Shown one piece after another: positions 61,877-64,000 of a DNA stretch of 64,000 bases. The translations under genes were made by a program, and so were the position numbers. Below the pieces are notes generated by a model that made no database searches, had not been told where the DNA came from, and was given only the letters and a program-made list of their open reading frames with translations. Source of the DNA: Haliea sp. (GTDB lineage: Bacteria; Pseudomonadota; Gammaproteobacteria; Pseudomonadales; Halieaceae); assembly GCA_016704305.1 (NCBI GenBank), contig JADJAL010000010.1, positions 62,001 to 126,000 on the forward strand, read 5' to 3'. Position 1 is the first letter of the stretch. Each line of letters opens with the position of its first letter.

Positions 61877-63274
61877 ATGACCAAAGAAAAAGACACCAGC
61901 AAACTCTGGGGCGGGCGATTTAACGAAGCCACCGACGCGTTCGTGCAGCGCTTCACCGCTTCGGTGACATTCGACCAGCGCATGGCCGCAGACGATATTG
62001 CCGGATCGCTGGCCCACGCCCGCATGTTGCAGAGCGTCGGTGTGCTCAGTGCGCAGGAACTGCAGGAAATCGAAGGTGGCCTCGCCCAGGTGCAGCAGGA
62101 AATCGACGACGGGATTTTCCAGTGGTCCATCGAGCTGGAAGATGTGCATATGAACATCGAGACACGCCTGACCCAGCTGATCGGCGTGACGGGGAAAAAG
62201 CTGCACACCGGGCGCTCGCGCAACGACCAGGTGGCCACGGATATCCGCCTGCACCTGCGCGCCGCGATCGACCGCATCGCTGGCGAGCTGACGCGATTAC
62301 AGCAGGGCACCATCGAATTGGCGGCGGCCAACACCGAGACCATCATGCCGGGGTTCACTCACTTGCAGACCGCGCAGCCGGTCGTGTTCGGCCACCATCT
62401 GCTGGCCTGGAATGAAATGCTGGAGCGCGATTACGGGCGGCTGATTGATTGCCGCGCGCGCCTGAACCAGTCACCACTGGGCGCGGCGGCGCTGGCCGGC
62501 ACCACCTACCCGATCGACCGCGCGCACACGGCAGCGGCGCTGGGATTTGACCGGCCGACGGAGAATTCGCTGGACTCGGTCTCCGACCGGGATTTCGCGA
62601 TCGAGTTTTGTGCGTTCGCGGCGCTGTTGATGACGCACCTCTCACGCATGTCCGAGGAACTCGTCTTGTGGACATCGGCACAATTCAATTTCATCGAACT
62701 GCCGGACCGCTTTTGCACCGGTTCATCGATCATGCCGCAGAAAAAGAACCCGGACGTGCCGGAGCTGGTGCGCGGCAAGACCGGCAGGGTGAATGGGCAT
62801 TTGATTGCGCTGCTGACGCTGATGAAGAGCCAGCCGCTGGCCTACAACAAGGACAACCAGGAGGACAAGGAACCGCTGTTCGACACCATCGACACGGTGT
62901 TCGATTGCCTGCGCGCGTTTGCCGACATGGTGCCCGCAATCCGACCGAAAACGGCGGTCATGCGCGAGGCGGCGCGGCGTGGATTCTCCACCGCCACCGA
63001 CCTGGCGGACTACCTGGTGCGGCTGGGCTTGCCGTTCCGTGATGCGCATGAAGTGGTGGGCAAAGCCGTCGCCCACGGTATTGCCAACGGCCAGGATCTG
63101 GCGGAGATGAGCCTCGACACGCTGCAGGGATTTTGTGCGGATATCGGTGAGGACGTGTTCGCAGTGCTGACGCTGGAGGGCTCGGTCGCCGCCCGCAATC
63201 ACCTCGGCGGGACGGCGCCGGAGCAGGTCGTTGCCGCGGCGCGGCGCGCCAGTGCGCGACTGGCGGACCGTTAA
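61877..63274 (+). CDS. argH: Argininosuccinate lyase
   Basis: A 465-residue ArgH (E. coli 457). The fumarase/aspartase superfamily signature GSSIMPQKKNPDVPEL is intact with its catalytic Ser, and the substrate helices ELEDVHMNIETRLTQ and GRSRNDQVATDIRLHLR are present. It splits argininosuccinate into arginine and fumarate, the last step of arginine synthesis. It is divergent from the hem operon, a conserved arrangement. Confidence 0.98.
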   Translation: MTKEKDTSKLWGGRFNEATDAFVQRFTASVTFDQRMAADDIAGSLAHARMLQSVGVLSAQELQEIEGGLAQVQQEIDDGIFQWSIELEDVHMNIETRLTQLIGVTGKKLHTGRSRNDQVATDIRLHLRAAIDRIAGELTRLQQGTIELAAANTETIMPGFTHLQTAQPVVFGHHLLAWNEMLERDYGRLIDCRARLNQSPLGAAALAGTTYPIDRAHTAAALGFDRPTENSLDSVSDRDFAIEFCAFAALLMTHLSRMSEELVLWTSAQFNFIELPDRFCTGSSIMPQKKNPDVPELVRGKTGRVNGHLIALLTLMKSQPLAYNKDNQEDKEPLFDTIDTVFDCLRAFADMVPAIRPKTAVMREAARRGFSTATDLADYLVRLGLPFRDAHEVVGKAVAHGIANGQDLAEMSLDTLQGFCADIGEDVFAVLTLEGSVAARNHLGGTAPEQVVAAARRASARLADR

Positions 63275-63301
63275 CACAACGGCGCTTCCCGTGCGTGTGA
63301 C

Positions 63302-64000
63302 TTACTTGCTCATCGAAGAACGGTAGCGCAGGCTCGCCTGGAATGTCACATCGGGCGCGGTCTCAACGCGAATATCTTCCACGACGCTGATATCCACCGA
63401 CCACTGTGGTGCGAAGTACCAACGCGTACCCACCGTAGCCATCACAGCGTCATCGCCAACACCGGTCAATGTGCTGTCAAGTGGCGCGGCGTGGCTGTCG
63501 AGTTGCGCGATCACCGACCAGTTTTGCGCAACGCGCCAGTCCATCGCCAGCCCTGCAAACCACAGGTTCTGCTCCTGCAATCCCTCCAGCACATTGCTGT
63601 CGCCGGCGCGCAGGTAACCGACCTGGCCGTGCCAGCTCAGCGGCAGGTCGGACATTTGCGCGCCGGAAAAGCGCACGGCGAGATAGGCATCGTCGGCGCC
63701 ACTGCCCAAAAACTCATCGTCGGCGCCACTGCCCAAAAACTCATCGTCGTCGCCGGTGCCAAACTTATAGCCCAGCGCTGCACTCACCGTGGAGTTGTCG
63801 TCGCGATAGAACGCATGACTCACGGCCACGCTGACATCACCGATGCCGGAGGCATCATCCTGCATTAAAAAGCCGCCCTGCGCGGAAATGTAGCGGTAAT
63901 CCAGCACGTCCCGCGGCACACCGGAACGACCGCCGTCGGACATGCCCCAGAAGTCATGCCAGTCATCGATCACTCCATCCAGGTCGCCGCCGCTCTGGTC
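63302..64000 (-). CDS. DUF3187-like outer-membrane/beta-barrel protein, partial
   Basis: Partial: the frame stays open to the window end, so the N terminus lies beyond 64000. The visible 233 residues show alternating strands typical of an outer-membrane barrel (ISAQGGFLMQDDASGIGDVS, VSAALGYKFGTGDD, LPLSWHGQVGYLRAGD, VMATVGTRWYFAPQWSVDIS) and end in RYRSSMSK. It resembles DUF3187 proteins. A 27-bp tandem duplication adds the repeat DDEFLGSGA in an acidic loop. It is convergent with argH (27 bp). Confidence 0.72.
   Translation of the reverse strand, partial: DQSGGDLDGVIDDWHDFWGMSDGGRSGVPRDVLDYRYISAQGGFLMQDDASGIGDVSVAVSHAFYRDDNSTVSAALGYKFGTGDDDEFLGSGADDEFLGSGADDAYLAVRFSGAQMSDLPLSWHGQVGYLRAGDSNVLEGLQEQNLWFAGLAMDWRVAQNWSVIAQLDSHAAPLDSTLTGVGDDAVMATVGTRWYFAPQWSVDISVVEDIRVETAPDVTFQASLRYRSSMSK
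63688..63741. repeat. 27-bp tandem duplication inside the DUF3187-like gene
   Basis: Two identical 27-bp units starting CATCGTCGGCGCCACTGCCC (63688-63714, 63715-63741). In frame they encode a repeated nine-residue acidic loop. Perfect identity implies a recent event. Confidence 0.9.

Overview
The window is 64 kb of a G+C-rich gammaproteobacterial chromosome, and nothing in it looks like phage or plasmid. The housekeeping loci trxA-rho-ubiD, the hemC-hemD-hemX-hemY operon facing argH, gshA, rsd, rpsT, pckA-hslO and pilU are arranged as in gammaproteobacteria. Several TetR regulators, two LLM flavin oxidoreductases, a thiolase-like protein, paired phasins and APH-type phosphotransferases suggest a marine, lipid- and PHA-metabolising lineage such as Cellvibrionales/Halieaceae. 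That placement is inference from gene content.

Layout. 1-7.7 kb: a collagen-like choice-of-anchor I lipoprotein, small nucleic-acid-binding proteins (RRM, VF530), a cupin, a HAD phosphatase joined in frame to an exported beta-helix, a TetR/O-methyltransferase divergon with a palindromic operator, and a YqcC protein. 7.9-19 kb: tRNA-Gly(CCC), dinG with an acyltransferase, a small secreted protein, a tyrosine phosphatase, a TetR gene with its operator, rpsT, a ferritin-like diiron protein facing an AraC regulator, and an LLM/thiolase-like operon. 19-26.5 kb: hslO, pckA, a phasin-phasin-PhaD block, a methyltransferase, a frameshifted peroxiredoxin and a DASS anion transporter. 26.5-35.2 kb: rsuA-rsmC, a TrmY-type SPOUT methyltransferase with a small CxxC protein, moaA, and an MFP-RND-TetR efflux operon with paired operators. 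35.3-43 kb: MoxR ATPase, CoxE-like VWA protein, zinc-ribbon membrane protein, DUF1631 protein, PilZ protein, LLM oxidoreductase and pilU. 43-53.5 kb: a phosphotransferase, gshA-acpH, dsbB, rsd, FKBP, a TIGR02444 protein, the ABC-F gene yheS, a frameshifted phosphotransferase, a GIY-YIG protein and elbB. 53.5-64 kb: trxA, rho, ubiD, the hem operon, a palindromic intergenic element, argH and a partial DUF3187-like gene.

How the genes work together. hemC, hemD, hemX and hemY overlap or abut and form one tetrapyrrole operon. rsuA/rsmC modify 16S rRNA from overlapping frames. The phasins and PhaD-like regulator point to PHA granule biology with the synthase elsewhere. The efflux operon carries its own repressor and a promoter with two operator-like sites.

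I found no convincing new multi-gene system. The most unusual signals are an 83-bp duplicated leader ending exactly at two GTG codons, the HAD/beta-helix joint frame with a plausible internal start, an archaeal-type TrmY homologue beside a small CxxC protein, a 110-bp palindromic element upstream of argH, and two genes broken by apparent +1 frameshifts, which may be assembly errors.
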